Of a stretch of DNA of 64,000 bases, positions 1 through 6,994 are shown piece after piece. Each line of letters starts with the position of its first letter. Within the stretch, counting starts at the first letter, position 1. The DNA is from Kiloniellales bacterium (lineage in GTDB: Bacteria > Pseudomonadota > Alphaproteobacteria > Kiloniellales > JAKSDN01). Under the pieces are notes generated by a model. It searched no databases. It was not told the DNA's origin and saw nothing but the letters and a program-made list of their open reading frames with translations. The position numbers were made by a program, and so were the translations under genes. The stretch spans positions 62,001-126,000 of the forward strand of contig JASJEC010000004.1 of the NCBI GenBank assembly GCA_030064845.1, in the 5' to 3' direction.

Positions 1-1
1 C

Positions 2-808
2 CTGCACAACCACGCCCGCATGTGGTTCGCGAGCGCCTGGATCTTCACCCTCGAGCTGCCCTGGGCGCTCGGCGCCGATTTCTTCCTGCGCCACCTGCTG
101 GACGGGGACCCGGCCTCGAACACCTTGTCTTGGCGCTGGGTCGCCGGCCTGCAGACCAAGGGCAAGACCTACCTGGCACGCCCCGACAACATCGCCAAGT
201 ACACCGACGGCCGCTTCCCGCCGGTGCGCGGGCTGGCGCCGACGGCGCCGCCGCTCGACGGTCCGCCGCATCCCGAGGCCGGGGCCCCGCCGGACCCGTT
301 GCCCTGGGACCCCTCCCTGCCGAGCGGTCTTCTGGTCACGGAAGAGGATATGGCGCCCGAGACCCTGCTCGGGAGCGGCGGCCCATTCCTCGGCTGCGCG
401 ACGCTGAACGCGACGCGCGGCCGCTCGCCGCTGCCCGTTTCGGAGCGGGTTCTCAGCTTCGTGGACGAGGGCCTGGCGGACGTGCGCGCCCGCTCCGATG
501 CCGCCTGGGGGGACCAGGGCGAGGCCGCCGAACCGGACCTCGACGGCCTTGTCGAATGGGCGCGCGGGCTCGGCCTGCGTCAGGTCGTGACGCCCTACGC
601 CCCGGTGGGCCCGACGGCGGAGACCCTGGACCGACTCTCCGAAAAGCTCGCCGCCGACGGGATTGGTCTGGTTCAGGTCCTGCGCAACTGGGACCGCCAG
701 GCCTGGCCCCATGCGTCCCGGGGCTTCTTCCCCTTCCGCGCCAAGATTCCCGCCATTCTGGGGCGGGTGCGGGCGGCCGCTGATCAGCCGGAACGCCGTT
801 CCGCCTGA
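2..808 (+). CDS. DNA photolyase/cryptochrome-family protein, 3' part only
   Basis: The reading frame is open from the left edge, so the 5' end lies outside the window. The first residues, LHNHARMW, and the following NTLSWRWVAG and IAKYTDGRF are hallmarks of the helical FAD-binding domain of photolyases. About 180 further residues follow. They end in a stretch (WDRQAWPHASRGFF...FRAKIP) that reminds me of the alpha/beta antenna domain, which is normally N-terminal. The likely role is flavin-dependent repair of UV photoproducts or blue-light sensing. A second photolyase lies 3 kb away. The family is clear; the subclass and the domain order cannot be settled from a fragment. Confidence 0.8.
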   Translation: MHNHARMWFASAWIFTLELPWALGADFFLRHLLDGDPASNTLSWRWVAGLQTKGKTYLARPDNIAKYTDGRFPPVRGLAPTAPPLDGPPHPEAGAPPDPLPWDPSLPSGLLVTEEDMAPETLLGSGGPFLGCATLNATRGRSPLPVSERVLSFVDEGLADVRARSDAAWGDQGEAAEPDLDGLVEWARGLGLRQVVTPYAPVGPTAETLDRLSEKLAADGIGLVQVLRNWDRQAWPHASRGFFPFRAKIPAILGRVRAAADQPERRSA

Positions 809-831
809 ACCCGTTCTTACAGTTGAAAGCG

Positions 832-1158
832 CTAAGCGTGGCCGGCCTGAGGCCCGGAAACATCGGCGTCCTCGGCCGCGATGATCGCGGTTTGAACAAG
901 CTCGGCCGCCATCCTGGCCGCGATGTCCTGGGAGCCGTGGATCATGCGCGCCCGTATCGCGAGCGTCATGGCGACGGCCTGCAGCACGTCGCCGTTGCTC
1001 GCATCGCCGACCAGCGCGATCTCCCGGTCGATGGCCTCGAGCATGGCCGATATCATCTGACCGACCCGGACGGGGTCGCCGGTATCGCGGTGCAGCGGGA
1101 ACTCGAAGTCCAGGTTGCTGCCGGTCGCGGTGGTCGCGCGGTAGGGAAGAGTCTTCAT
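832..1158 (-). CDS. Conserved-looking hypothetical protein, 108 aa
   Basis: An ATG-started frame of 108 residues begins MKTLPYRATT. It is soluble and mostly helical in composition, with no transmembrane segment, signal peptide or recognised motif. It lies 22 bp downstream of the DUF4149 gene on the same strand, so the two are probably co-transcribed. Its 3' end faces the end of the photolyase fragment. I do not recognise the family. Codon use resembles its neighbours, which supports a real gene. Confidence 0.6.
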   Translation of the reverse strand: MKTLPYRATTATGSNLDFEFPLHRDTGDPVRVGQMISAMLEAIDREIALVGDASNGDVLQAVAMTLAIRARMIHGSQDIAARMAAELVQTAIIAAEDADVSGPQAGHA

Positions 1159-1180
1159 GAGGGCCTCGATGGGATCCGCT

Positions 1181-1606
1181 CTAGCGGGCGGCGAGCAGCA
1201 CCAGGATCGCCAGGGCGGCGAGCAGCTGGGCTCCGTTGATCCAGACCGACAGCTTGTGCAGGCGGTCGAAGGACTTGCCCGCGCCCGAGTCGCCGGCCAG
1301 CATGGCGTCCCGGTGGCGATTGATGCGGGGCATGAGCATCTGGCGGCACACGACGGCGCCGGCGGCGATCGCCGCCATGGCCGCGGCGTAGAGCGGCAGG
1401 GCGAAGGCCAGAGCGAGGGCCGCGACCAGGGAAAGCACGAGAACGACGAGGTAGTACCAGGGGAAGACACTGCGGATGAAGCGTCCGGCCGTCGCCTCCT
1501 CCAGCTTGATGAAGACCAGCGGCGCCATGACGCAGGAGAAGAAGGCCATCGACCCAAAGAGCGTGGCGGTCGATACTTGGCCGAGGACGGTGAGGAAGCT
1601 GTTCAT
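1181..1606 (-). CDS. DUF4149 family membrane protein
   Basis: This is a 141-residue integral membrane protein with about four hydrophobic helices (FLTVLGQVSTATLFGSMAFF, YYLVVLVLSLVAALALAF and two later ones). It has the layout of the DUF4149/TMEM205-like family, whose function is unknown. I chose ATG 1604-1606 because AGGAA lies about nine bases upstream; an ATG nine bases earlier sits on top of that site. The start codon shares base 1606 with the start of the divergent CIA30-like gene. It is followed by the 108-aa hypothetical gene. Confidence 0.75.
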   Translation of the reverse strand: MNSFLTVLGQVSTATLFGSMAFFSCVMAPLVFIKLEEATAGRFIRSVFPWYYLVVLVLSLVAALALAFALPLYAAAMAAIAAGAVVCRQMLMPRINRHRDAMLAGDSGAGKSFDRLHKLSVWINGAQLLAALAILVLLAAR

Positions 1607-2262
1607 TGCGACCATTCCTACGACGTCGACCCGCCCGCGGATCTGCCGGCGCCGGCCCCGATCCGGCGCGGCGGCTCTTCCTGGCGGGCTTGCTGGCGCT
1701 GCCGGGGACGGGTCTTCCTCTCGTCGCGGCAGCGAAGCGCGGGGCGGATGAGGCCATGCTGATCGACGATTTCGCCTCCAGGGACCTGGTCTCCAGCCTG
1801 GGTACGCGGTGGCGCGGCGTCAGTGACCGGGTCATGGGCGGGATCTCCGAGGCCAGCGTCCGCGCCGAGGTGATCGACGGCCGGCCCTGCCTGCGTCTCT
1901 CGGGCGAGGTGCGCCTCGAGAACGACGGCGGCTTCATCCAGGCCGCCCTGGATCTGGCGCCGGAAGGGGCGACCTTGGACGCCTCGAACTTCGCCGGTCT
2001 CCGCGCCCTGGTGCGCGGCAACGGCGAGCGCTACTCGGTGCATCTGCGCACGGCCGACATTGTTCGGCCCTGGCAATCCTACCGCGCCCACTTCACCGCC
2101 GGCCCCGAGTGGACCGACGTGCAATTGCCCTTCACGGCGTTCCGGCCCTATCGCCTGGAGGCGCCGCTCGACGTATCGAGGTTGCGCCGTGTCGGTCTGG
2201 TCGCCATCGGGCGGGCCTTCACCGCCGACCTCGCGGTCGCCGAGCTGGCCTTCATCCGCTGA
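1606..2262 (+). CDS. CIA30-like (complex I intermediate-associated protein 30) domain protein
   Basis: The protein has 218 residues. After a twin-arginine-like leader (RRLFLAGLLALPG) comes a beta-rich domain starting LIDDFASRDLVSSLGTRWRGVSD and containing VMGGISE and FTAFRP. This is the pattern of CIA30/galactose-binding-like proteins, which in mitochondria help assemble complex I and in bacteria are mostly uncharacterised. The start is a TTG with GAGGAAG seven bases upstream; ATG 1756 is an alternative that would drop the leader. The 5' end abuts the divergent DUF4149 gene with no promoter space between them. Confidence 0.7.
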   Translation: MRPFLRRRPARGSAGAGPDPARRLFLAGLLALPGTGLPLVAAAKRGADEAMLIDDFASRDLVSSLGTRWRGVSDRVMGGISEASVRAEVIDGRPCLRLSGEVRLENDGGFIQAALDLAPEGATLDASNFAGLRALVRGNGERYSVHLRTADIVRPWQSYRAHFTAGPEWTDVQLPFTAFRPYRLEAPLDVSRLRRVGLVAIGRAFTADLAVAELAFIR

Positions 2263-2285
2263 TCCGCGAAAGTGGAGCATAGCGG

Positions 2286-2344
2286 GCGGGCCCCCTCACT
2301 CTCCCGCTGGCGCGGGCCCCTCCCTCTCCCCGGTTGGGGGTGAG
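2286..2344. repeat. CCCTCTCCC-type palindromic intergenic repeat, copy 1
   Basis: This short C/G-rich element lies in the 379-bp gap between two convergent genes. It contains nested pairing: CTCAC (2295-2299) with GTGAG (2340-2344), and CCCGC with GCGGG inside. Read on the minus strand it contains CTCACCCCCAACC and GGGAGAGGG. That resembles a second copy at 41788-41852. It may also work as a transcription end for the upstream CIA30-like gene. The rest of this gap holds the larger cruciform at 2426-2538 and no gene I can support. Confidence 0.55.
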
Positions 2345-2425
2345 CGGATACGTAGGTGAAAGATTTGACGGGATAGATCGCTGACACGGCGGCGAGGCCG
2401 TGCCCCTGGCCGAGGGCCTAGACTT

Positions 2426-2538
2426 TTCACCACAGAGACACAGAGAGCACAGAGAACCATAAAGGGAGTTGGTTGCGCGCGAAGCGCGCCAAAAAATCGT
2501 GGGTTTTTCCTCTGTGGTCTCTGTGTCTCTGTGGTGAA
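2426..2538. repeat. Large inverted repeat of the CACAGAGACACAGAG type
   Basis: Two perfect 20-base arms (2426-2445 and 2519-2538, TTCACCACAGAGACACAGAG and its complement) extend to 29 bases with one mismatch. They flank a loop of about 55 bases. The loop carries its own hairpin, GCGCGC-GAA-GCGCGC, at 2475-2489. The element would form a cruciform or a long RNA hairpin. Similar CACAGAGACACAGAG elements occur in intergenic DNA of unrelated proteobacteria and often give spurious translations such as SPQRHRDHRG. It sits between the convergent CIA30-like and histidine phosphatase genes. Confidence 0.8.
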
Positions 2539-2641
2539 TCCTTTTTGGTTCTTTTACGGCGGCACCATCCCGCGGCAGGGCGTGCCGCTACCGTCAGCAA
2601 TGCAACCGGTCCATGGAACTCCGTGATCGGAAAACTACGGA

Positions 2642-3226
2642 TCAATCCGTCTCCAGGGTCCCGATGACCGAGAGATCGCCGGCTTCGTCGCGGCGCAGGA
2701 AGACGATCTCTCCCGAGCGCGGGAAGACGCCGGTGAGCGCCGTGATGTTGACCTGATGGGTGACCAGGACCGTGGGCGTGTCCAGGTCCCGCTGCCCTAG
2801 CCAGGCGGTGATCGCGCGGGTCTGGGGCTCGCGCTTTTCCCAGGCCTGGAAGAAGGAGTTCAGGCTCGGCAGCTCCTCGAGCTCGCCCAGGCCGAGCAGG
2901 CGGGCGGTCTCCAGGCAGCGGCACCACTGGCTGGAGAAGACCTTCGCCGCGGCGATGCCGTTGGCGCGGAAGCGCTCGCCGATCCGCGCCGATTGATCGC
3001 GGCCTTCCTGCGACAGGTTCCTCTGGGTCGCGCAGTCCCTCAGCGCGAAGTTGCCGGGATCGCCGGTGCCGGGCGCGAGCGCGTGGCGCATGATCGCGAC
3101 GTGTCCGCCGGATTTCAGCGCCCGCCAAAGCTCCGCTTCGTCGAGCGCCAGGGCAGGGGCCGGGTGCCATAGAAGGAAAAGGACCAGCGCCGCGAGCGCT
3201 TTGAAGGGCGGGCGTCTCACCCTCAC
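2642..3226 (-). CDS. Histidine phosphatase superfamily protein, exported
   Basis: A 194-residue protein with an N-terminal signal sequence (hydrophobic residues 10-27) and the RHG-type catalytic motif as MRHALAP, with Arg47 and His48. A later conserved His appears in VLVTHQVNI. Family members are phosphoglycerate-mutase-fold phosphatases that form a phosphohistidine intermediate. The substrate cannot be read from sequence, but export suggests a periplasmic phosphomonoesterase. The start overlaps the end of the DUF427 gene by four bases (ATGA-type), so it is the last gene of the photolyase operon. Confidence 0.8.
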   Translation of the reverse strand: MRVRRPPFKALAALVLFLLWHPAPALALDEAELWRALKSGGHVAIMRHALAPGTGDPGNFALRDCATQRNLSQEGRDQSARIGERFRANGIAAAKVFSSQWCRCLETARLLGLGELEELPSLNSFFQAWEKREPQTRAITAWLGQRDLDTPTVLVTHQVNITALTGVFPRSGEIVFLRRDEAGDLSVIGTLETD

Positions 3227-3723
3227 CAGCCCCGCGTGCCCGGCGGGCCCTTGAAGGGGCCGACGATGCGCGACGTGATCCAGCCGCCGTAGAAGTCACC
3301 CTCCTGCGCCTCGACCCGTTCGTCGCCGACCCAGCAGCTCTCCACGCGCGAGGCGTAGAAGGCGAAGTAGTCCTTGATCGGCAGGAAAGCCTTGGTCGGA
3401 TTGGGGTAGCTCCAGGCGACCGGCGGCGCCCCTTCGGACGCGTCCGTGGCCGCCCAGTAGGCCGCCACGCCCTTGAACTCGCAGTACGACAGCAGGGTCG
3501 AGGGGACCAGGCGCTCGCAGCGCACGTCGCTCGGCGGGATGTAGTAGACCGGCGGGTGGCTGGTCTCCAGCACGCGGTAGCCCGCGGTCGTCTCCGCCAG
3601 GGTCTCGCCGCCCAGCACCACGCGGAGCCGCTCTGTGACCGGCTCGAGGCGCGGCGGCCGCGGGTAGTCCCAGACCGATTCCTGGCCCGGGCTCGGCTTG
3701 GTCGGCTCAGGCTTGCTGGACAT
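3223..3723 (-). CDS. DUF427 domain protein
   Basis: A 166-residue soluble protein with the DUF427 beta-barrel signatures RVVLGGETLAET, YYIPPSDV, YCEFKGVAAYW and AWSYPNP. The biochemical role of the family is unknown. The gene overlaps the DUF2256 gene upstream by 17 bases and the phosphatase gene downstream by four bases, so translation is probably coupled across all three. Membership of the same operon as a photolyase and a glutathione peroxidase suggests a role under light or oxidative stress; that is inference. Confidence 0.85.
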   Translation of the reverse strand: MSSKPEPTKPSPGQESVWDYPRPPRLEPVTERLRVVLGGETLAETTAGYRVLETSHPPVYYIPPSDVRCERLVPSTLLSYCEFKGVAAYWAATDASEGAPPVAWSYPNPTKAFLPIKDYFAFYASRVESCWVGDERVEAQEGDFYGGWITSRIVGPFKGPPGTRGW

Positions 3724-3880
3724 TACGGACTCCTTTCTCGGTTCTGGCCCGGCGGCAGCGGGTCGAGCAGTACTTGACCTCGGCCCAGCAGTCCGCCCAC
3801 TTGCGGCGCCAGGCGAAGGGCCGACCGCAGACGACGCAGGTCTTGCTCGGCAGGTCGGCCTTGCGGGTCATCTTCGCCAT
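3707..3880 (-). CDS. DUF2256 small zinc-ribbon-like protein, 57 aa
   Basis: This gene is easily missed because of its size. It starts at an ATG immediately after the photolyase stop codon and encodes 57 residues with the DUF2256 pattern KTCVVCGRPF...RRKWADCW...VKYCSTRC. Two CxxC/CxxxC pairs could bind zinc. DUF2256 genes are commonly found next to, or fused with, photolyase/cryptochrome genes, so it is probably an accessory to that flavoprotein. The stop lies inside the DUF427 gene, at 3707-3709. Confidence 0.88.
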   Translation of the reverse strand: MAKMTRKADLPSKTCVVCGRPFAWRRKWADCWAEVKYCSTRCRRARTEKGVRNVQQA

Positions 3881-5437
3881 TCAGAGATCCCAGGCAAGCT
3901 GGTCTCCCGTGTCTTGGGCCCGCCGGCCGCTGCCCTTCCGGCGCCGCGCCTGCCTCGGCAAGCCGCTCTTGCGGCTGCCGTGACGGGCCTGGATCGCGTC
4001 GGCCTCGTCGCGGAAGGCGTCCGAGCGGCGCACCGCGTAGATCCTTTCCCGGGCCTGCTTGGCCGCGGCGAGATGATCGACCAGCGGCGCCGGGTAGTCC
4101 TTACCAAGCCAGCAGCGGGCCGACGCCTGGGCGGCCGCGTCCATGCGCCAGGGCTCGTGAACCGAGGCTTGGGGCACCGCCTCCAGCTCGGGCACCCAGC
4201 GCCGGATGAAGGCGCCGTCCGGGTCGTGATCCCGGGACTGCTTCACCGGGTTGTAGATCCTGACCGTGTTGATGCCCGTGGTGCCGCTCTGCATCTGGAT
4301 CTGGTTCCAGTGGATGCCGGGCTCGTAGTCGGTGAACAGCCGCGCCAAGTGGAGCCCGGTCTGCCGCCAGGGCAGCCAGAGGTGATAGGAGGCGAAGGCG
4401 GTCAGCATGGCGCGCATGCGGAAGTTGATCCAGCCCGTGGCCCGGAGCGAGCGCATGCAGGCGTCGACAAAGGGGAAGCCGGTCTCGCCTTCGGCCCATG
4501 CGGCGAAGCGCGCGGCGTCGAAGCTGTCGACGCGCAGCCCGTCGTAACCGCTGTGCACGTTGCGGAACTCGTGCTCCGGCGCGTCCTCCAGCTTCTGGAT
4601 GAAGTGGCAGTGCCAGTGCAGCCGGCCGACAAAGGCGTTGAGCGCGGCCGGCCAGGTGCCGCGCTCTTCCTTGTCCCGGGCCTTGACCGCGTCGAGCCGC
4701 CGGTAGGCCGCCTGCGCCGCCTCGCGCATCGAGACCGTCCCCAGCGCCAGGTGGGCCGACAGCCTGGAACAGCTCTCCGCCGCGCTGAGCGGGCTCGACA
4801 TCTCCCGGTGATACGCGCCGCCGCGGCGCGCGAGGAAGCTGTCGAGCAGCGCCAGGCCCTCGGAACGCCCGCCGGACTGGCGGCCGGGGCAGGGGTCGCC
4901 GGCGAGGCCGAGGTCCTCGGCCGTCGGGATCGCGCCCGGTTCGAGCGGCCCGATCGGTGGCGCCGGGCGCACTTCGGGGGCCGTGGGCAGGGCCATGAAG
5001 CGGTCCCACTTCCCGGCCCATCCGCTGCGCGAGCCGAGGCGGCGGATGACGCCGTGCTGCTGGATCTCGTGCCAGGGGATGCCGTTCCCCCGGGCCCAGG
5101 CACCCACCGCGCGGTCGCGCTCGTAGGTCCAGCGGTTGCCGGTCTCCTCGTGGGACCAGAGGGCGGCGATGCCAACCTCTTCGCGCAGAGCCTCGAGCAC
5201 CTCGACGGCCGGCCCGACGCGGACCACCAGCGGCGCGCCGAGGGCGGCCAGCACGGCGCGCAGTTCCTCGAGGCTCTCGCTCAGGAAGCGCCAGTGGCGG
5301 GCGCTGGCGTCGGCTTGCCGCCAGAGCTCCGGCTCGACCACGTAGAGCGGGATCACCGGGCCGTGCGCCGACGCTTCGGCCAGGGGCCAGTGGTCGGCCA
5401 CACGGAGGTCGCGCTTGAACCAAACGACCTGGTTCAT
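3881..5437 (-). CDS. Photolyase/cryptochrome family flavoprotein
   Basis: The protein has 518 residues: an antenna (alpha/beta) domain from [16 protein letters not shown] to about residue 135, and an FAD-binding helical domain over about residues 210-480. The helical domain shows [33 protein letters not shown] and [12 protein letters not shown]. Near the end, [19 protein letters not shown] replaces the YFRIFNP segment of classic CPD photolyases, so this is a distinct subclade. The predicted role is light-driven repair of UV lesions or light sensing. A basic tail ([20 protein letters not shown]) could touch DNA. The start overlaps the DUF3253 stop by four bases. Confidence 0.92.
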   Translation of the reverse strand: MNQVVWFKRDLRVADHWPLAEASAHGPVIPLYVVEPELWRQADASARHWRFLSESLEELRAVLAALGAPLVVRVGPAVEVLEALREEVGIAALWSHEETGNRWTYERDRAVGAWARGNGIPWHEIQQHGVIRRLGSRSGWAGKWDRFMALPTAPEVRPAPPIGPLEPGAIPTAEDLGLAGDPCPGRQSGGRSEGLALLDSFLARRGGAYHREMSSPLSAAESCSRLSAHLALGTVSMREAAQAAYRRLDAVKARDKEERGTWPAALNAFVGRLHWHCHFIQKLEDAPEHEFRNVHSGYDGLRVDSFDAARFAAWAEGETGFPFVDACMRSLRATGWINFRMRAMLTAFASYHLWLPWRQTGLHLARLFTDYEPGIHWNQIQMQSGTTGINTVRIYNPVKQSRDHDPDGAFIRRWVPELEAVPQASVHEPWRMDAAAQASARCWLGKDYPAPLVDHLAAAKQARERIYAVRRSDAFRDEADAIQARHGSRKSGLPRQARRRKGSGRRAQDTGDQLAWDL

Positions 5438-5694
5438 GGCTTTGGGGCGGATGGAACGGCGAGCGCGAGGCGGATCGGGCCCCGCGCCTCGGCGCGCGCG
5501 ATGCGGCGGCCGCGCTTCAGGACCACGATGCGCCCGCGCGCTTCGAGGCCCCAGGCGGCCTCGCGCACCGCCTCCATGAGACCGCGCCAGTTTTTCCGGT
5601 CGACCGCCCGGGACGCCTCGGACGGGCAGATCGAGGCGCCGTCGCTGCGCCGGCTCAACAGGTCGAGAATGCTGCCCTCCAGCTCGGTGCTCAT
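5434..5694 (-). CDS. DUF3253 protein
   Basis: A small protein of 86 residues with the DUF3253 signature: [30 protein letters not shown] and KRGRRI...GPIRL. The pattern looks like a winged-helix fold, and the family is uncharacterised. It is translationally coupled (four-base overlap) to the photolyase and lies 13 bases after the DUF3429 gene. DUF3253 next to photolyase genes recurs in proteobacteria as far as I know, which suggests a shared regulon rather than chance. Confidence 0.82.
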   Translation of the reverse strand: MSTELEGSILDLLSRRSDGASICPSEASRAVDRKNWRGLMEAVREAAWGLEARGRIVVLKRGRRIARAEARGPIRLALAVPSAPKP

Positions 5695-5707
5695 GGCTCG
5701 GGCAGGC

Positions 5708-6196
5708 TCAGGCCGCGGCGCCGAGGGCGAGGCAGCAGACGACGCAGGCCGTCAGCGGCAGCCGCAGGCGCGGATACCAGTCGGGCGCCTCGCCGTTCCG
5801 CGTGGCGGTCCAGTCGAGCGCCAGCATGAGCGCGAAGCTGCCGGCCAGGACGAGCAGGGCCGATGGGCCCGTTAGCAGAAGCGCCCACCAGGCGATCAGC
5901 GAGGGCACGACGCTGATCGTAAGGCGCCGGTAGGACGCACCTCCGCCTTCGGCCGCGCCGAAGTCGGCGACCGCCAGGCCCCACTGGATGCCGCCAAGGA
6001 ACGAGAGGATGACGGCGCCGTAGGCGATCAGCGCGAAGACCACGTAGGCCTGCGCCAGGCCGTCAAGCCAGAAGCTGCCGATTGCCAGGGCGACGAAGGG
6101 AAGGGCACCGAGGCCGCCGAGCCAGCGGCAAGACATGGGCACGCTCGGCCGCGGCGGCTTGGTGGGTAAGACGGTTTCGCCTGCGGCCCCGGTCAC
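5708..6196 (-). CDS. DUF3429 integral membrane protein
   Basis: A 162-residue membrane protein with about five hydrophobic helices. The signature SFLGGIQWGLA, followed by VPSLIAWWALLL, fits DUF3429. Its function is unknown; the compact, loop-poor design suggests a structural or transport role in the inner membrane. It is 15 bases downstream of the glutathione peroxidase gene and 13 bases upstream of the DUF3253 gene, so it belongs to the seven-gene minus-strand operon. Confidence 0.85.
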   Translation of the reverse strand: MTGAAGETVLPTKPPRPSVPMSCRWLGGLGALPFVALAIGSFWLDGLAQAYVVFALIAYGAVILSFLGGIQWGLAVADFGAAEGGGASYRRLTISVVPSLIAWWALLLTGPSALLVLAGSFALMLALDWTATRNGEAPDWYPRLRLPLTACVVCCLALGAAA

Positions 6197-6211
6197 TGGC
6201 GCGGCCTCTCG

Positions 6212-6805
6212 TCAGCCCTCGGCCGAGCCGGCCCGGGCCAGCTGGGCCTCGATGGCGCGGACCACCTTGTCCGCGGTCGGCGAGGTCGGCGTCGAGAACC
6301 AGTCGACCAGACGGCCGTCGGGCCCCACGAGGTACTTGTGGAAGTTCCAGCGCGGCTTGGCCGCGAAGCCCAGCTCTTCTGCCGCCCAGAGGTAGAAGGG
6401 GTGAGCGTCCTTGCCCTTGACGTGCTCCTTCGTCGTCATCGGGAAGTCGACGAAGAAGTTGACCTCGCAAAACTCCTTGATCTCGGCCTCCTGGCCGGGC
6501 TCCTGGTTGCCGAAGTCGTTGGACGGCACCGCCAGCACTACGAGGCCCTTGTCCCTGTAGCGGTCCCACAGGGTCTGGAGCTCTCTATACTGGTGAGTGA
6601 AGCCGCAGAGCGAAGCCGTATTGACCACCAGCACCGGCTTGCCGCGGAAGGTCTCGAAGGGCAGGGGGTCGCCCTCGATTGCGGTGAAGTCGAAATCGTA
6701 GGCCGTGCGGTCGGTCTTGGCTCCGGCGCGCCGTCCCAACAATATGGCTCCCGCCAGGGCGCCCGCGGTTGCTTTGATCATGGTCCTCCGACCCCGTTTC
6801 ATCAT
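6212..6805 (-). CDS. Glutathione/thioredoxin peroxidase family protein, exported
   Basis: A 197-residue protein. A basic N terminus with a hydrophobic stretch (MIKATAGALAGAILLGRRAGA) looks like a signal or Tat-like leader. The mature part is a glutathione-peroxidase fold: peroxidatic Cys67 in NTASLCGFT, then PSNDFGNQEPG, EFC (a candidate resolving cysteine) and WNFHKYLV. The usual catalytic Gln of the NQFG motif is Asp here. It should reduce peroxides, probably using thioredoxin because it lacks selenocysteine. It is the first gene of the photolyase operon. Confidence 0.9.
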   Translation of the reverse strand: MMKRGRRTMIKATAGALAGAILLGRRAGAKTDRTAYDFDFTAIEGDPLPFETFRGKPVLVVNTASLCGFTHQYRELQTLWDRYRDKGLVVLAVPSNDFGNQEPGQEAEIKEFCEVNFFVDFPMTTKEHVKGKDAHPFYLWAAEELGFAAKPRWNFHKYLVGPDGRLVDWFSTPTSPTADKVVRAIEAQLARAGSAEG

Positions 6806-6841
6806 GGCAGCACGTTTCCAGCTGGCTATTGCACACGACTT

Positions 6842-6871
6842 TGCCTACGGGCGCCGCGGGGGCGTGGATCA
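6842..6871 (-). promoter_or_regulatory. Candidate ECF-type promoter for the peroxidase-photolyase operon
   Basis: On the minus strand, TGATCC (6866-6871) is followed after 18 bases by TAGGCA (6842-6847), about 40 bases before the peroxidase start. The TGATCC -35 box is the one used by the singlet-oxygen-responsive sigma-E of Rhodobacter-type alphaproteobacteria. The -10 box is a poor match to the expected TAAGA-like sequence. I propose it only because the distance and the gene set fit; no sigma factor gene is in view. Confidence 0.25.
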
Positions 6872-6994
6872 CGCGAAGGGGCGGCGGTCCAGCGACGCTG
6901 CGCCACGTATAAGACGCCTGAACAACAGCCCGGCTGTCCGCGCCCCTCGGCGCCGCTGGTTGAAAACCCTTCAAGCAACGAACACGGTATCACG

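Noticed and set aside
1169-1183. GATCCGCTCTAG resembling the end of the CTAGAGCGGATC repeats
   Set aside because: Only one half-arm is present and it overlaps the DUF4149 stop codon, so chance similarity or a relic cannot be separated.
2427-3299. Open frame ending with SPQRHRDHRG-type sequence
   Set aside because: The tail is a translation of the CACAGAGA repeat and the rest is a shadow of the phosphatase gene. Such proteins are known database artefacts.
3698-5875. A 725-codon open frame on the plus strand opposite the photolyase
   Set aside because: It is antisense to well-supported genes, has no domain-like sequence and reflects the high GC content at third positions.
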